Of a stretch of 64,000 bases of DNA, positions 8,779-19,335 are shown one piece after another. Both the position numbers and the translations under genes were made by a program. Position 1 is the first letter of the stretch. The number at the start of each line of letters is the position of its first letter. Below the pieces are notes generated by a model. That model did not search any database. It had not been told where the DNA came from and saw only the letters and a list, made by a program, of their open reading frames with translations. Source of the DNA: Comamonadaceae bacterium PBBC1 (GTDB lineage: Bacteria; Pseudomonadota; Gammaproteobacteria; Burkholderiales; Burkholderiaceae_C); the NCBI GenBank assembly GCA_002256145.1, contig NKIP01000006.1:1-64000 (forward strand). Reading direction: 5' to 3'.

Positions 8779-9710
8779 GCGGATACCTTTTTGAGTGTGA
8801 ACCCGACACGCGGGAAATGAACATGGACCGTGCCCGCACGGTCATCGGTGCGACGCAGGGTGTAACGGGTGCGGGTGGCCGCGATCAACTCGCCCTCGGT
8901 GGGCTCCAAGCCGAAGTTGTCGGCCGCCACCAGCACCGGGCTGCCCAGGGCAATGCCGTGCTCGTCTTGAAACACGTCGCCCGGCTCGGTGGCGGGCGTT
9001 GAGTTGCGGGCCACTTGCAAGGCTTCTTCGGCGCTGCATTTGCCAGCCGTGCCGTGACCAATGGCCTGCATTCGGGCCATCCAAGCCTGGATCTCGGGCG
9101 TGGCGTCAAAAATGCCCGCCAATGCAGGCGTGCGCTCTTGGGTGAACCACAGTGGGTGATAGACCGCAAAATCGGCCACCCCAGGCTGCTCGCCGAACAA
9201 GAAGTCCTGACCGTGCAACATGTTGGCGATGCGGCGCAGATAACTCTTGTAGGTGCCCGTGGCGTCCGCAGACGCCATGCGGGATGCGCCCCCGCGCATG
9301 GCGGTGCGGTCAGCGACAAAAGCCTGCACGCCTTCAGCGGGTGCACCCGCAAAAACTTGCGCCACCCCGGCGGGCTGAAAGTTGTAGGCCATGGCGGCGG
9401 TGAACAAGGCGCTGTCGGCCCACTGGGCCACGATCCTGGCCGCACCTTTCACTGCGTCTGGATAGATCGTTGGCGTGGGGGCCAGATGCTCCAGCACATC
9501 GCAGATCAAGGCGGTGTCGCAGTAAATGTCGGCTCCGATCTGCAGCACCGGCGTTTTGCGGTAGCCGCCCGTCAGGGCCGTCAAGTCGGGCTTGGGCATG
9601 ATCATGGGGATGAACACGCTCTTCCAGGCCAATTGTTTGTAGCCCAGAATCAGCCGGATTTTTTCAGCAAACGGCGAAGTCGGGTAGTGGTGCAAGATCA
9701 GATCGGACAT
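8775..9710 (-). CDS. Glutathione S-transferase family protein
   Basis: N-terminal HHYPTSPFAEKIRLILGYKQLAWKSV thioredoxin-like GST fold; 4-nt overlap with SDR gene. Confidence 0.85.
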   Translation of the reverse strand: MSDLILHHYPTSPFAEKIRLILGYKQLAWKSVFIPMIMPKPDLTALTGGYRKTPVLQIGADIYCDTALICDVLEHLAPTPTIYPDAVKGAARIVAQWADSALFTAAMAYNFQPAGVAQVFAGAPAEGVQAFVADRTAMRGGASRMASADATGTYKSYLRRIANMLHGQDFLFGEQPGVADFAVYHPLWFTQERTPALAGIFDATPEIQAWMARMQAIGHGTAGKCSAEEALQVARNSTPATEPGDVFQDEHGIALGSPVLVAADNFGLEPTEGELIAATRTRYTLRRTDDRAGTVHVHFPRVGFTLKKVSA

Positions 9711-9720
9711 GCGCCTGGCC

Positions 9721-10737
9721 TCAGATCAGTTTGACCAACTGCTTGCCAAAGTTTTTGCCTTTGAGCAGACCGAGGAAGGCTTCTGGGGCAGCGGCCAGGC
9801 CTTGGGCCACGGATTCGCGGGGGCGCAGCTTGCCGGTGCCCACAAGTGTGCCCAGTTCGTTCAAAGCCTCGGGCCACACTTCCATGTGCTCGCTGACGAT
9901 GAAGCCTTCGATCTTCATGCGGTTGATCAAAATGAGCGCAGGGTTGCTCATGGGCAAAGGCGCACCATCGTAGCCGGCGATCATGCCGCACACCGCAATG
10001 CGGGCAAAGGCGTTGGTGCGCAGCATGACCGCGTCCAAAACCATGCCGCCCACGTTCTCAAAATGGCCGTCGATGCCGTTCGGGCAAGCTTCACGCAGGG
10101 CTTTGGACAGGCTCAGGTAGTCCTTGTGCTCTTTGTAGTCGATGCAGGCGTCAAAGCCCAGTTCATTGACCACGTAATCGCATTTGTCTTTGCCACCGGC
10201 AATGCCGACCACGCGGCAGCCACGGGCCTTGGCCAGTGCGCCATAGGCGCTGCCCACTGCACCGCTAGCGGCGCTCACCGTGACGGTCTCGCCCGCTTTG
10301 GGGTTGATGATCTTGACCAGGCCATACCAAGCGGTCACGCCGGGCATGCCGACTGCGCCCAAGTAATGCGACAAGGGCACATGGGTGGTGTCCACTTTGC
10401 GCAAAGCACCCAATACATTGGCATCGACCACGCTGTACTCTTGCCAGCCGCCCATGCCAACCACTTGGTCACCCACTTTGAACTTGGGGTGCTGGCTGTC
10501 CACCACCTCACCCACGGTGCCGCCAATCATGACCTGGCCCAGCGGCTGGGGCACGGCGTAGCTTTTGCTTTCGTTCATGCGGCCACGCATATAAGGGTCC
10601 AGGCTCATGAAATGGTGTTTGACCAAGACTTGACCGTCTTGCAGGGCAGGAATGGCGGCTTCAACCAGTTTGAAGTTGGCCACAGTGGCTTCGCCTTGGG
10701 GGCGGTTGTCGAGCACGATTTGGTGGTTGAGGGTCAT
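9721..10737 (-). CDS. NADP-dependent oxidoreductase (MDR superfamily, CurA/leukotriene B4 dehydrogenase-like)
   Basis: HFMSLDPYMRGRM, ETVTVSAASGAVGSAYGALAKARGCRVVGIAGG. Confidence 0.88.
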   Translation of the reverse strand: MTLNHQIVLDNRPQGEATVANFKLVEAAIPALQDGQVLVKHHFMSLDPYMRGRMNESKSYAVPQPLGQVMIGGTVGEVVDSQHPKFKVGDQVVGMGGWQEYSVVDANVLGALRKVDTTHVPLSHYLGAVGMPGVTAWYGLVKIINPKAGETVTVSAASGAVGSAYGALAKARGCRVVGIAGGKDKCDYVVNELGFDACIDYKEHKDYLSLSKALREACPNGIDGHFENVGGMVLDAVMLRTNAFARIAVCGMIAGYDGAPLPMSNPALILINRMKIEGFIVSEHMEVWPEALNELGTLVGTGKLRPRESVAQGLAAAPEAFLGLLKGKNFGKQLVKLI

Positions 10738-10790
10738 GAAAAGGTCTCCAGTCGTTGGTAAAAAAATCGAGGCAAATGACCGCTGAGAGC

Positions 10791-11243
10791 TCAGTCGGTG
10801 GCTGTGGGAAGTGTTTCGCGGTGGGGCACATATTTGAAGGTGCCCGTGGCCATGGCACAGAGCTGCCCTTGGTCGTCGTAGATCCGTGCCTCGGTGAAGG
10901 CCATGGACTTGGTGCGGTGCTGCAGCAAACCTTGGCCGACCAAGTGCTGACCCGATCGCGCGATGGCAGGCCGCATGAAACTTGTTTTCATCTCAATGGT
11001 GACCACGCCAAAACCTGGATCGACACTGCGTGCCGCAGTGGCCATGACCACATCCAAAAACGTCATCACAGCCCCGCCATGGGTCACATCGAATGAATTG
11101 AGGTGTTCGGGACGGGGGGCAAAATGCAACTCGGATCGGCCCCCCTCAAAAACTTCCAGGCTGAAGCCCAGGTGGTCCACAAAGGGAATCTTGACGCCAA
11201 ACGGAATGCTCATGAATGCCCGGCTCCCGTGCTCAACCGCCAA
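10791..11243 (-). CDS. PaaI-family thioesterase (hotdog fold)
   Basis: HLNSFDVTHGGAVMTFLDVVMATAA. Confidence 0.8.
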   Translation of the reverse strand: MAVEHGSRAFMSIPFGVKIPFVDHLGFSLEVFEGGRSELHFAPRPEHLNSFDVTHGGAVMTFLDVVMATAARSVDPGFGVVTIEMKTSFMRPAIARSGQHLVGQGLLQHRTKSMAFTEARIYDDQGQLCAMATGTFKYVPHRETLPTATD

Positions 11244-12024
11244 TGATGGCGCTCACGCCACCGTCCACCGCCATCCACTGGCCTGTGATGTGCTTGCCAG
11301 CGTCCGAGGCGTACAACAAAGCCAGACCTTTGAGGTCTTCGTCGTCGCCCAAACGACGCAGCGGAGCGCCCTGAGCCATTTTGTCGGCCCCCAGCTTTTC
11401 GAGCAGGCCATAGGTCATTTTGCTGGGGAAAAAGCCGGGGCAAATCGCGTTCACAGTGATGCCGTGTTCACCCCACTCACCCGCCAAGGCGCGGGTGAAG
11501 TTGATCACCGCACCTTTGGAGGTGTTGTAGGCGATGGTTTTCATCTCCGAGGGGTTGCCCGCCAGCCCGGCAATCGAGGCGACGTTCAAGATGCGGCCCT
11601 TGCCACGGGGAATCATGCAACGCTTGGCCACCTCTTGCGAAAGGATGAAATAGCCACGCACGTTCAGGTTCATGACCTTGTCCCAGGCTTCAACCGGGTG
11701 GTCTTCGGCCGGGGCACCCCAGGTGGCACCTGCGTTGTTGACCAAAATGTCGATCGGGCCCATGCGTTCGATGGTCTCTGCCGCCAAACGGCGAATGTCG
11801 TCTTCTTTGCCGCAGTCGGCCGCAATCCAGCGGGCGTCAATGCCTGCGGCTTGCAATTCGGCAGCCGCTTGCTCCAGATCAGCGGCTTTGCGCGAACTGA
11901 GCATGATCTTGGCACCGGCTTCGCCCAAGGCGTGGGCCATTTGCAAGCCCAGGCCACGAGAGCCGCCTGTGACCAAGGCGACTTGTCCGGTCAGATCAAA
12001 AAGTTGTTGAATGGTGCGAGCCAT
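11233..12024 (-). CDS. SDR family oxidoreductase
   Basis: VTGGSRGLGLQMAHALGEAGA, NNAGATW, YNTSKGAVINFTRALA. Confidence 0.9.
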   Translation of the reverse strand: MARTIQQLFDLTGQVALVTGGSRGLGLQMAHALGEAGAKIMLSSRKAADLEQAAAELQAAGIDARWIAADCGKEDDIRRLAAETIERMGPIDILVNNAGATWGAPAEDHPVEAWDKVMNLNVRGYFILSQEVAKRCMIPRGKGRILNVASIAGLAGNPSEMKTIAYNTSKGAVINFTRALAGEWGEHGITVNAICPGFFPSKMTYGLLEKLGADKMAQGAPLRRLGDDEDLKGLALLYASDAGKHITGQWMAVDGGVSAIIGG

Positions 12025-12037
12025 GATGTGGGTCCTT

Positions 12038-12343
12038 TTATTCGACGTTGAAATCCATGCAGCGGCGTTCTTTCACGACCGCATTCATGAAGGGTTTGAT
12101 GGACAGATGTTGCGGGTGATTTTGGTAAGCCGCTAGCACCTGCGCGTCATCGAGCAGCATGTGGAGCACCAAATCATTCGTGCAGTCCATGCCGGGTGTG
12201 GCGGTGGCGACTTCAAAAGCACAGATGCCGGGGACCACCTGGGCGCATGACAGCAGCAGCGCTTTGGCTTTGGCCAAATTGGTGGCCTTGTCGGCTCCTT
12301 CGGCCTGCTCGTGCAGGTTCCACATCACGATGTGGCGGATCAT
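12038..12343 (-). CDS. Dabb family (stress-responsive alpha/beta-barrel) protein
   Basis: Start trimmed to MIRHIVMWNLHEQAEGADK...; TGATG overlap with upstream acyl-CoA dehydrogenase stop. Confidence 0.75.
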   Translation of the reverse strand: MIRHIVMWNLHEQAEGADKATNLAKAKALLLSCAQVVPGICAFEVATATPGMDCTNDLVLHMLLDDAQVLAAYQNHPQHLSIKPFMNAVVKERRCMDFNVE

Positions 12344-14184
12344 CAGAAGGCGTCCTCGGGCAAGTCGGCGCAGGTCGGGTCGCGACTTTTGACCACATTG
12401 AGCCAAGCGCCGATTTTGGGCAATTCGTAGCGAAAGAAATACCGGCAGGCAGCGCGACGGCCCTGCGCGGCAGGGGTATTGTTGCCGTCCAGGCTGGCGG
12501 CGACATCCAACCAGATCCAGGCGATCACGGTGTGGCCAAAGGCCTGCAAATACGGCACGGCATTGGCCAGCGCCTGCGCGGGCTCGGCACCGGCCCAGGC
12601 TTGTTGTGTGGCTTGGCCGATTTGCTTGAGCGCGTCACGCAAAGCTTCAGCTTCAGGACTCCAACTGGCTTGCGCCTTGTTCGCGGTGGACAACATGCGT
12701 TCGGCCAACAGTTGCAGGCCCCGGCCGTTTTCCATCAACACCTTGCGGCCCAGCAAGTCCATGGCCTGGATGCCGTGGGTGCCCTCGTGGATCATGTTCA
12801 GGCGGTTGTCACGCCAGTATTGCTCGACCGGAAAGTCACGCGTATAGCCGTAACCCCCATGGATCTGGATCGCCAGGCTGTTGGCTTCCAGGCACCATTC
12901 GCTGGGGAAGCTCTTGACGATGGGCGTCAGCACTTCGAGCAGCAAACGCGCCACATCGGCGTCTTCGGCCGTGCCGGTGTGTTGCTCGTCCACCAAACGG
13001 GCACTGTACAAAGCCAGGGCCAGAGCGCCCTCGCTGTAAGCCTTTTGCGCCAATAACATGCGCTTGATGTCGGCGTGCTCGATGATGCGCACCTGTGGGC
13101 GGCTGGCGTCTTTGCCCCCTGCCCCTGTGGGCCTGCCTTGCGGGCGGTTTTTGGCGTAGTCGAGGCTGGAGTAATAACCGGCCATGCCCAGCATGGTGGC
13201 GGCCATGCCCACGCCAATGCGGGCCTCGTTCATCATATGAAACATGCAGCGCAGGCCTTCGCCAGGCTTGCCGACGAGGTAGCCCACGGCGCCGCTTCCG
13301 GCACCGTCCAGGCCCCCGCCGGATTCACCACGCACCGGGTACTTGCCTTCGCCAAAGTTCAGCAGCGTGTTGGTGGTGCCGCGCCAGCCGCATTTGTGGT
13401 TGAGCCCCGCCAGCGCCACGTCGTTGCGTTCACCCGTCAGCTGTCCATTCGTGTCCACCATCTTTTTGGGCACGATGAAGAGCGAAATACCTTTGACGCC
13501 CGGCACCAGCTGGCCATTGGCATCGGGAATTTTGGCCAAGACCAAATGGATGATGTTCTCAGAGAGCTCATGCTCGCCGGACGAAATCCACATCTTGTTG
13601 CCCTTGAGGCGGTAGCGTGCGCCCAAAGCGTCCTCTTCAAAGCCTTCGCCATCGGGCGTGGCGCGGGTGGTCACGTCACTGAGCGAGGAGCCCGCTTGCG
13701 GTTCACTCAGGCACATGGTGCCTGAGAAGCGCCCCGAAAATTCGTTGGCGGCAAACACCTGCTTTTGCAAATCGGTGCCGTGCACCATGAGCAAATTGGC
13801 GTTGCCACTGGTGAGCATGCCCGATCCGATGCTGACCGAGGCCATGGCAAAAAACGCGTTGGCGGCCGCTTCGACCGTGTAGGGCAGTTGCATGCCGCCG
13901 ATCTCGTAGTCTTGCGCGGCGCTCAGCATGCCCGACTCGGCATAGGCCTTGTAGGCGTCGTGAGTGGCCTGAGGCAGGATGACTTTTTCGCCATCAAAGT
14001 GCGGCTCTTGCGTGTCGACCAAGCGGTTGAACGGGGCGTACTTCTCGCGGGCGATGCGCTCGCAGGTGTCGAGCACGGCGTCAAAGGTTTCGCGCGAGTG
14101 GTCTGCAAAACGTTCGCGGGACTGCAGGCTTTCCACCTTCAGCCAGTCGTGCAGCAAAAAATCAACGGTGGGGCGCAGGCTCAT
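12343..14184 (-). CDS. Acyl-CoA dehydrogenase
   Basis: 613 aa; MCLSEPQAGSSLSDV, KMWISSGEHE, QIHGGYGYTRDFPVEQYWRDNRLNMIHEGTHGIQ. Confidence 0.93.
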   Translation of the reverse strand: MSLRPTVDFLLHDWLKVESLQSRERFADHSRETFDAVLDTCERIAREKYAPFNRLVDTQEPHFDGEKVILPQATHDAYKAYAESGMLSAAQDYEIGGMQLPYTVEAAANAFFAMASVSIGSGMLTSGNANLLMVHGTDLQKQVFAANEFSGRFSGTMCLSEPQAGSSLSDVTTRATPDGEGFEEDALGARYRLKGNKMWISSGEHELSENIIHLVLAKIPDANGQLVPGVKGISLFIVPKKMVDTNGQLTGERNDVALAGLNHKCGWRGTTNTLLNFGEGKYPVRGESGGGLDGAGSGAVGYLVGKPGEGLRCMFHMMNEARIGVGMAATMLGMAGYYSSLDYAKNRPQGRPTGAGGKDASRPQVRIIEHADIKRMLLAQKAYSEGALALALYSARLVDEQHTGTAEDADVARLLLEVLTPIVKSFPSEWCLEANSLAIQIHGGYGYTRDFPVEQYWRDNRLNMIHEGTHGIQAMDLLGRKVLMENGRGLQLLAERMLSTANKAQASWSPEAEALRDALKQIGQATQQAWAGAEPAQALANAVPYLQAFGHTVIAWIWLDVAASLDGNNTPAAQGRRAACRYFFRYELPKIGAWLNVVKSRDPTCADLPEDAF

Positions 14185-14220
14185 GTCGCATCATCCCGGT
14201 TCAGAAAAATAAAACAGACA

Positions 14221-14255
14221 AAGAAAAAGGCGGTCAGCTGCAAACCGACCGCCTT
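14221..14255 (-). terminator. Rho-independent terminator between thiolase and acyl-CoA dehydrogenase genes
   Basis: Minus strand AAGGCGGTC-GGTTTGCAGCT-GACCGCCTTTTTCTTT: 9-bp stem plus T-tract. Confidence 0.8.
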
Positions 14256-14286
14256 GGTGTTGATCAGGCGTCAACAGCCACGGGCA

Positions 14287-15462
14287 TCACAGCACTTCAA
14301 AAATGCCGCAAGCGCCCATGCCGCCACCAATACACATGGTCACTGCCACGCGCTTGGCACCACGGCGTTTGCCTTCGATCAGGGCGTGGCCCGTCAGGCG
14401 CTGGCCCGACACACCGTAGGGGTGACCCACGGCAATCGCGCCGCCGTTCACGTTCAAGCGATCTGCCGGAATGCCCAGCTTGTCGCGGCAGTACAGCACC
14501 TGCACGGCAAAGGCTTCGTTCAGTTCCCACAGATCAATGTCTTGCACTGTCAGGCCCAGACGCGCCAAGGCTTTGGGCACGGCATAAACGGGGCCAATGC
14601 CCATTTCGTCAGGCTCGCAACCGGCCACGGCAAAACCCAGGAAGCGACCCAGGGGCTTCAAGCCGCGTTGCTCGGCCAGCTTTTCGTCCATCAGCACGCA
14701 AGCGCCTGCGCCGTCCGAAAACTGGCTGGCGTTACCCGCTGATACCAAACCACCGGGCAACGCAGAGCGCAGGCCGCTGATGGCTTCCACGGTGGTGCCT
14801 TCGCGCAGGCCTTCGTCCACGCTCACGGTCACTTGTTTGGTGGTCATGCCCATGACCTTGTCGATCACGCCTTGTGTGACGGTGATGGGGGCGATTTCGT
14901 CGTTGAACAAACCAGCGGCTTGCGCAGCGCAGGCCTTTTGCTGGCTGGCCGCACCATACGCGTCCATCACGTCACGGCCGATTTTGTAGCGCTTGGCCAC
15001 TTGCTCGGCGGTTTGCAGCATGTTCCAGTAAATCTCGGGCTTCATCTTGGCCAGGGCCAAGTCTTGCAGCATGTGGGTGTTCATCTCTTGCTGCACGCAA
15101 GAAATGCTTTCCACGCCACCGGCCACATAGACCTGGCCTTCGCCCGCGATGATGCGTTGCGCAGCCAAGGCAATGGTTTGCAGACCGGACGAGCAAAACC
15201 GGTTGACGGTCATGCCCGACACAGAAATCGGCAAACCGGCCTTGAGGGCGATCTGACGGGCGATGTTGGCACCGGTGGCCCCTTCGGGCGTGGCGCAGCC
15301 CATGATCACGTCTTCGACTTCGGCGGCATCAATGCCAGCGCGGGCCACGGCGTGTTGCACCGCGTGGCCGCCCAAAGTGGCGCCATGGGTCATGTTGAAA
15401 GCGCCCTTCCAGCTCTTGGCCAGAGGGGTGCGGGCGGTCGATACGATAACGGCGTTGGTCAT
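14287..15462 (-). CDS. Acetyl-CoA C-acyltransferase (thiolase)
   Basis: [52 protein letters not shown]. Confidence 0.93.
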   Translation of the reverse strand: MTNAVIVSTARTPLAKSWKGAFNMTHGATLGGHAVQHAVARAGIDAAEVEDVIMGCATPEGATGANIARQIALKAGLPISVSGMTVNRFCSSGLQTIALAAQRIIAGEGQVYVAGGVESISCVQQEMNTHMLQDLALAKMKPEIYWNMLQTAEQVAKRYKIGRDVMDAYGAASQQKACAAQAAGLFNDEIAPITVTQGVIDKVMGMTTKQVTVSVDEGLREGTTVEAISGLRSALPGGLVSAGNASQFSDGAGACVLMDEKLAEQRGLKPLGRFLGFAVAGCEPDEMGIGPVYAVPKALARLGLTVQDIDLWELNEAFAVQVLYCRDKLGIPADRLNVNGGAIAVGHPYGVSGQRLTGHALIEGKRRGAKRVAVTMCIGGGMGACGIFEVL

Positions 15463-15609
15463 TTTGAATCCTTGTTTTGGCTCGTTGAGCGTTGAGTGTC
15501 AGGCGTTGATGGGTGATCGTCTGGCGTTGAGCGAGCAGTGAAGTGGTCTTTTGACACGCAACACTGAACTCTCAAACTGCAACACAGAACCCTCAACGCC
15601 CGATGACAC

Positions 15610-17721
15610 TCAGTTGAATGTCTTGCCTTCGGCCACCAAGCGTGCCAACAAGGGCGCGGGTTGCCAGAATTGGGCGTCGTCATGGGGGTTTTTGGCAAAG
15701 CGCTTCATGGCTTCGGCCACGTTGAACAAGCCAATCGTGTCGGCGTAGTTCATGGGGCCGCCGCGCCAGAACGGGAAGCCGTAGCCGGTGATGTAGACCA
15801 TGTCGATGTCGCTGGCCTTGCTGGCAATGCCTTCTTCCAGAATGTGGGCGGCTTCGTTGACCAGCGAGAACACCAGGCGTTGCACGATTTCGTCGTCCGA
15901 AATTTTGCGTGGGGTGATGCCCATGTCAGCGCGGTGCTTTTCGATCATCTCGACCACCACGGCGCTGGGGATCGCGTCGCGTTTGCCCGCTTGGTAGTCG
16001 TACCAGCCTGCGCCAGTCTTCTGACCATAACGGCCCATTTCGCACAACAAGTCAGCGGTTTTGCTGTACTTGAGGTCGGGCTTTTCGGTGTAACGGCGCT
16101 TGCGGATCGCCCAACCGATGTCGTTGCCCGCCAAGTCGCCCATGCGGAAGGGGCCCATGGCAAAGCCAAACTTTTCAACGGCTTTGTCCACCTGTGCAGG
16201 AGTGCAGCCTTCTTCGATCAGGAAACCGGCCTGGCGGCTGTACTGCTCGATCATGCGGTTGCCGATGAAACCATCACACACGCCCGAGACCACCGAGGTC
16301 TTTTTGATCTTCTTGCCAATCGCCATCACGGTGGCCAGCACGTCTTTGCCGGTTTGGGCACCACGCACCACTTCGAGCAGCTTCATCACGTTGGCCGGGC
16401 TGAAGAAGTGCATGCCGATCACGTCTTGTGGACGCTGGGTGAAGCTGGCGATCTTGTTCACATCCAAGGTGGAGGTGTTGGACGCCAAAATCGCGCCGGG
16501 CTTCATCACTTCGTCGAGCTTCTTGAAAACGACTTCTTTCACGCCCATTTCTTCAAACACGGCTTCGATGACCAAGTCGGCCTGGCCGATGTCGTCGTAG
16601 CTCAGCGTGGTGCTCAGCAAAGCCATGCGTTGCTCGTATTTGTCTTGCTTGAGCTTGCCTTTTTTGACTTGGGCTTCGTAATTTTTGCGGATGGTGGCCA
16701 CGCCACGGTCCAGCGCGTCTTGCTTCATTTCCAAAATCTTGACCGGGATGCCCGCGTTCAGGAAGTTCATGGAGATGCCACCGCCCATGGTGCCGGCACC
16801 AATGACCGCGATGCTCTGGATGTCTCGCTTGGGGGTGTCGGCGGGCACATCGGGGATCTTGCTGGCTGCACGGTCGGCCATGAAGATGTGACGCAAAGCA
16901 CGGCTTTCGGGCGTGAGCATCAGGTTCATGAAGATCTCACGCTCAACGACCATGCCGTCTTCAAACTTCTTCTTGGTGGCGGCTTCGACAGCGTCCACAC
17001 ATTGGGCAGGGGCTGGCAGGTTTTTGGCCATGCCTTTGACCATGTTGCGGGTGAACTGGAAGTACGCATCGCCTTGAACGTGCTTGCAAGGCAAATTGCG
17101 AACCAAGGGCAATGGTGAACCATCGGCGTGGGCTGCGGCCACTTTGCGGGCCAGGCCCAAGGCTTCTTCAGGCAGGCTTTCCACCGATTGGGCCATGGCA
17201 TCAAACAGCTTTTGACCGGGCAACATGGCCAGCATTTCGCTCTTGATGGCTTCACCGCTGACGATCATGTTCAGGGCCGCTTCCACGCCAATCACGCGGG
17301 GCAGGCGCTGTGTGCCGCCCGCGCCGGGGATCAGACCCAGCTTGACTTCGGGCAGCGCAATCGAGGTGCCAGGCGCTGCAATGCGGTAGTGGCAACCCAA
17401 GGCCAGCTCCAAACCACCGCCCATGGCCACCGAATGAATGGCCGCCACCACCGGCTTGGCCGAGTTTTCGCAAGCGCGAATCACGCTCAGCAAATTGGGT
17501 TCTTGGATCGCTTTGGGCGAGCCGAATTCACGGATGTCTGCGCCACCGGAAAAGGCCTTGCCGCCGCCCGTGATGACAATGGCTTTGACAGCCGCGTCGT
17601 TGTTGGCTTTTTCCAAACCATCGGTGATGCCGATGCGTGTGGACAGACCCAAACCGTTGACCGGCGGGTTCATCAGGGTGATGACCGCGACATCGCCGTG
17701 GACTTTGTATTCAGCTGTCAT
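15610..17721 (-). CDS. Bifunctional enoyl-CoA hydratase / 3-hydroxyacyl-CoA dehydrogenase (FadB/FadJ-like)
   Basis: 703 aa; AIHSVAMGGGLELALGCHYRIA and VIGAGTMGGGISMNFLNAGIPV. Confidence 0.93.
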   Translation of the reverse strand: MTAEYKVHGDVAVITLMNPPVNGLGLSTRIGITDGLEKANNDAAVKAIVITGGGKAFSGGADIREFGSPKAIQEPNLLSVIRACENSAKPVVAAIHSVAMGGGLELALGCHYRIAAPGTSIALPEVKLGLIPGAGGTQRLPRVIGVEAALNMIVSGEAIKSEMLAMLPGQKLFDAMAQSVESLPEEALGLARKVAAAHADGSPLPLVRNLPCKHVQGDAYFQFTRNMVKGMAKNLPAPAQCVDAVEAATKKKFEDGMVVEREIFMNLMLTPESRALRHIFMADRAASKIPDVPADTPKRDIQSIAVIGAGTMGGGISMNFLNAGIPVKILEMKQDALDRGVATIRKNYEAQVKKGKLKQDKYEQRMALLSTTLSYDDIGQADLVIEAVFEEMGVKEVVFKKLDEVMKPGAILASNTSTLDVNKIASFTQRPQDVIGMHFFSPANVMKLLEVVRGAQTGKDVLATVMAIGKKIKKTSVVSGVCDGFIGNRMIEQYSRQAGFLIEEGCTPAQVDKAVEKFGFAMGPFRMGDLAGNDIGWAIRKRRYTEKPDLKYSKTADLLCEMGRYGQKTGAGWYDYQAGKRDAIPSAVVVEMIEKHRADMGITPRKISDDEIVQRLVFSLVNEAAHILEEGIASKASDIDMVYITGYGFPFWRGGPMNYADTIGLFNVAEAMKRFAKNPHDDAQFWQPAPLLARLVAEGKTFN

Positions 17722-17746
17722 GCTGGACTTCCTTTGCGTGAAAAAT

Positions 17747-17776
17747 TAAAAAAGAACGACCGTTCGTTTTTTGCCA
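17747..17776. promoter_or_regulatory. Candidate TetR-family operator upstream of the fadB-like gene
   Basis: Near-palindrome AAAAAAGAACGACCGTTCGTTTTTT about 30-50 bp upstream of the start at 17721; resembles AACGNNCGTT-type TetR sites. Confidence 0.5.
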
Positions 17777-17866
17777 TTTTAGACAGAAAAACCGAGCCAA
17801 AACGAAATTTTGTCGCGATTGAGACGGGCCAAGCCAGAGCCAAGTGGGCCATTCGCCCACCTCAGC

Positions 17867-18562
17867 TCAAACTTCCAGCCACTCCTTGCGGATGTAACTG
17901 TTGGCCCGCAACTCATCGGGTGTGCCTTGGAAGACGATGGAGCCATGGCCCATGACCAAAGCGCGGTCAGAAATGCTCATGGCAATGGTCAATTTTTGCT
18001 CAATCAGCAAGACCGAGACCCCTTTGGCCTTCAGGCTGTGCAGAAATTGCCCCACCAACTCCACAATTTTGGGGGCCAGGCCCTCGGTGGGCTCGTCAAT
18101 GATGATCAGGTCCGGGTCGCCCATGAGGGTGCGGCACAGCGTGAGCATTTGTTGCTCGCCGCCTGACAACACACCGGCTTCGGTGTGCTCACGCTCTTTC
18201 AAGCGCGGAAACATGGCAAACATGTCCTCAAAGGACCAGCGGCCGTTTTTGCCGCTGCGTTTTTGACCCAGTTGCAGGTTTTGGCTGACGGTGAGTTTGG
18301 GAAAGATGTCGCGGTTTTCGGGCACATAGCCCAGGCCCAAGTGGGCGATTTCGTAAGCTTTTTTGCCCTGTATCGACTGGCTTTTCCAGTCAATGCGCCC
18401 TTCGCACTCGACCAGTCCCATGATGGCCTTGGCGGTGGTGGAGCGACCCGAACCATTGCGCCCGAGCAAGGCCACGATTTCGCCTTGCCCCACCTCGAAA
18501 TCAACGCCGTGCAACACATGGCTTTTGCCGTAATAGGCGTGAAGGTTTTCGATTTTCAACAT
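17867..18562 (-). CDS. livF: Branched-chain amino acid-type ABC transporter ATP-binding protein (LivF-like)
   Basis: LLGRNGSGRSTTAKAIMGL, LSGGEQQMLTLCRTLM, LIIIDEPTEGLAP. Confidence 0.92.
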   Translation of the reverse strand: MLKIENLHAYYGKSHVLHGVDFEVGQGEIVALLGRNGSGRSTTAKAIMGLVECEGRIDWKSQSIQGKKAYEIAHLGLGYVPENRDIFPKLTVSQNLQLGQKRSGKNGRWSFEDMFAMFPRLKEREHTEAGVLSGGEQQMLTLCRTLMGDPDLIIIDEPTEGLAPKIVELVGQFLHSLKAKGVSVLLIEQKLTIAMSISDRALVMGHGSIVFQGTPDELRANSYIRKEWLEV

Positions 18563-19335
18563 CAGTGGGCTCCCGCTTGGCTGTCCGCAACCGGAGAGCC
18601 CAAATAGGCCTCCTGCACCTTGGCGTTGGCCCGCACGGCTTGGGGTGTGTCAAAAGCGATCACTTCGCCATACACCACCACCGCGATTTTGTCGGCCAAA
18701 CCGAACACCACCCCCATGTCGTGTTCCACCGTGAGCAAGGTTTTGCCCACCGTGACTTCCTTGATGAGTTGGATGAAACGCGAGGTTTCGCTCTTGCTCA
18801 TCCCGGCCGTGGGTTCGTCCAGCAAGATCACATCCGAGCCACCGGCAATGGTCACGCCAATCTCCAGCGCCCGCTGTTCGGCATAGGTCAAATTCACCGC
18901 CAGCACATCCCGTTTTTTGTCCAAACGGATCATGTTCAGCAGCTGATCGGTCCGCTCGTTGGCGTCTTTCAGGCCTGACAGGAACTTCAAGAAGCTGTAT
19001 TTGTAGCCCAGGCTCCACAGCACCGCGCAGCGCAGGTTCTCGAACACACTCAGCTTGGGAAAGATGTTGGTGATCTGGAAGCTGCGCGACAGCCCCATGC
19101 GGTTGATCTCGTAAGGCGTTTTGTGCTCAATGGCTTGGCCATTGAGCAAAATCTCGCCGCTTGTGGGTCCAAAACGGCCGCTGATCAGGTTGAACAGCGT
19201 GGACTTGCCCGCGCCGTTGGGGCCAATCACGGCCACGCGTTCGCCAGGCGCGACCGCCAGGTTCACGCCCCGGATGATTTCGGTCTTGCCAAAATTTTTG
19301 CGAAGGTCTTTGAGTTCAAGTGCATTGGTGCTCAT
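18562..19335 (-). CDS. livG: ABC transporter ATP-binding protein (LivG-like)
   Basis: VIGPNGAGKSTLFNLISG, LTYAEQRALEIG, VILLDEPTAGM. Confidence 0.92.
   Translation of the reverse strand: MSTNALELKDLRKNFGKTEIIRGVNLAVAPGERVAVIGPNGAGKSTLFNLISGRFGPTSGEILLNGQAIEHKTPYEINRMGLSRSFQITNIFPKLSVFENLRCAVLWSLGYKYSFLKFLSGLKDANERTDQLLNMIRLDKKRDVLAVNLTYAEQRALEIGVTIAGGSDVILLDEPTAGMSKSETSRFIQLIKEVTVGKTLLTVEHDMGVVFGLADKIAVVVYGEVIAFDTPQAVRANAKVQEAYLGSPVADSQAGAH

Noticed and set aside
15661-17118. Plus-strand ORF opposite the fadB-like gene
   Set aside because: Antisense shadow ORF; no family signature.
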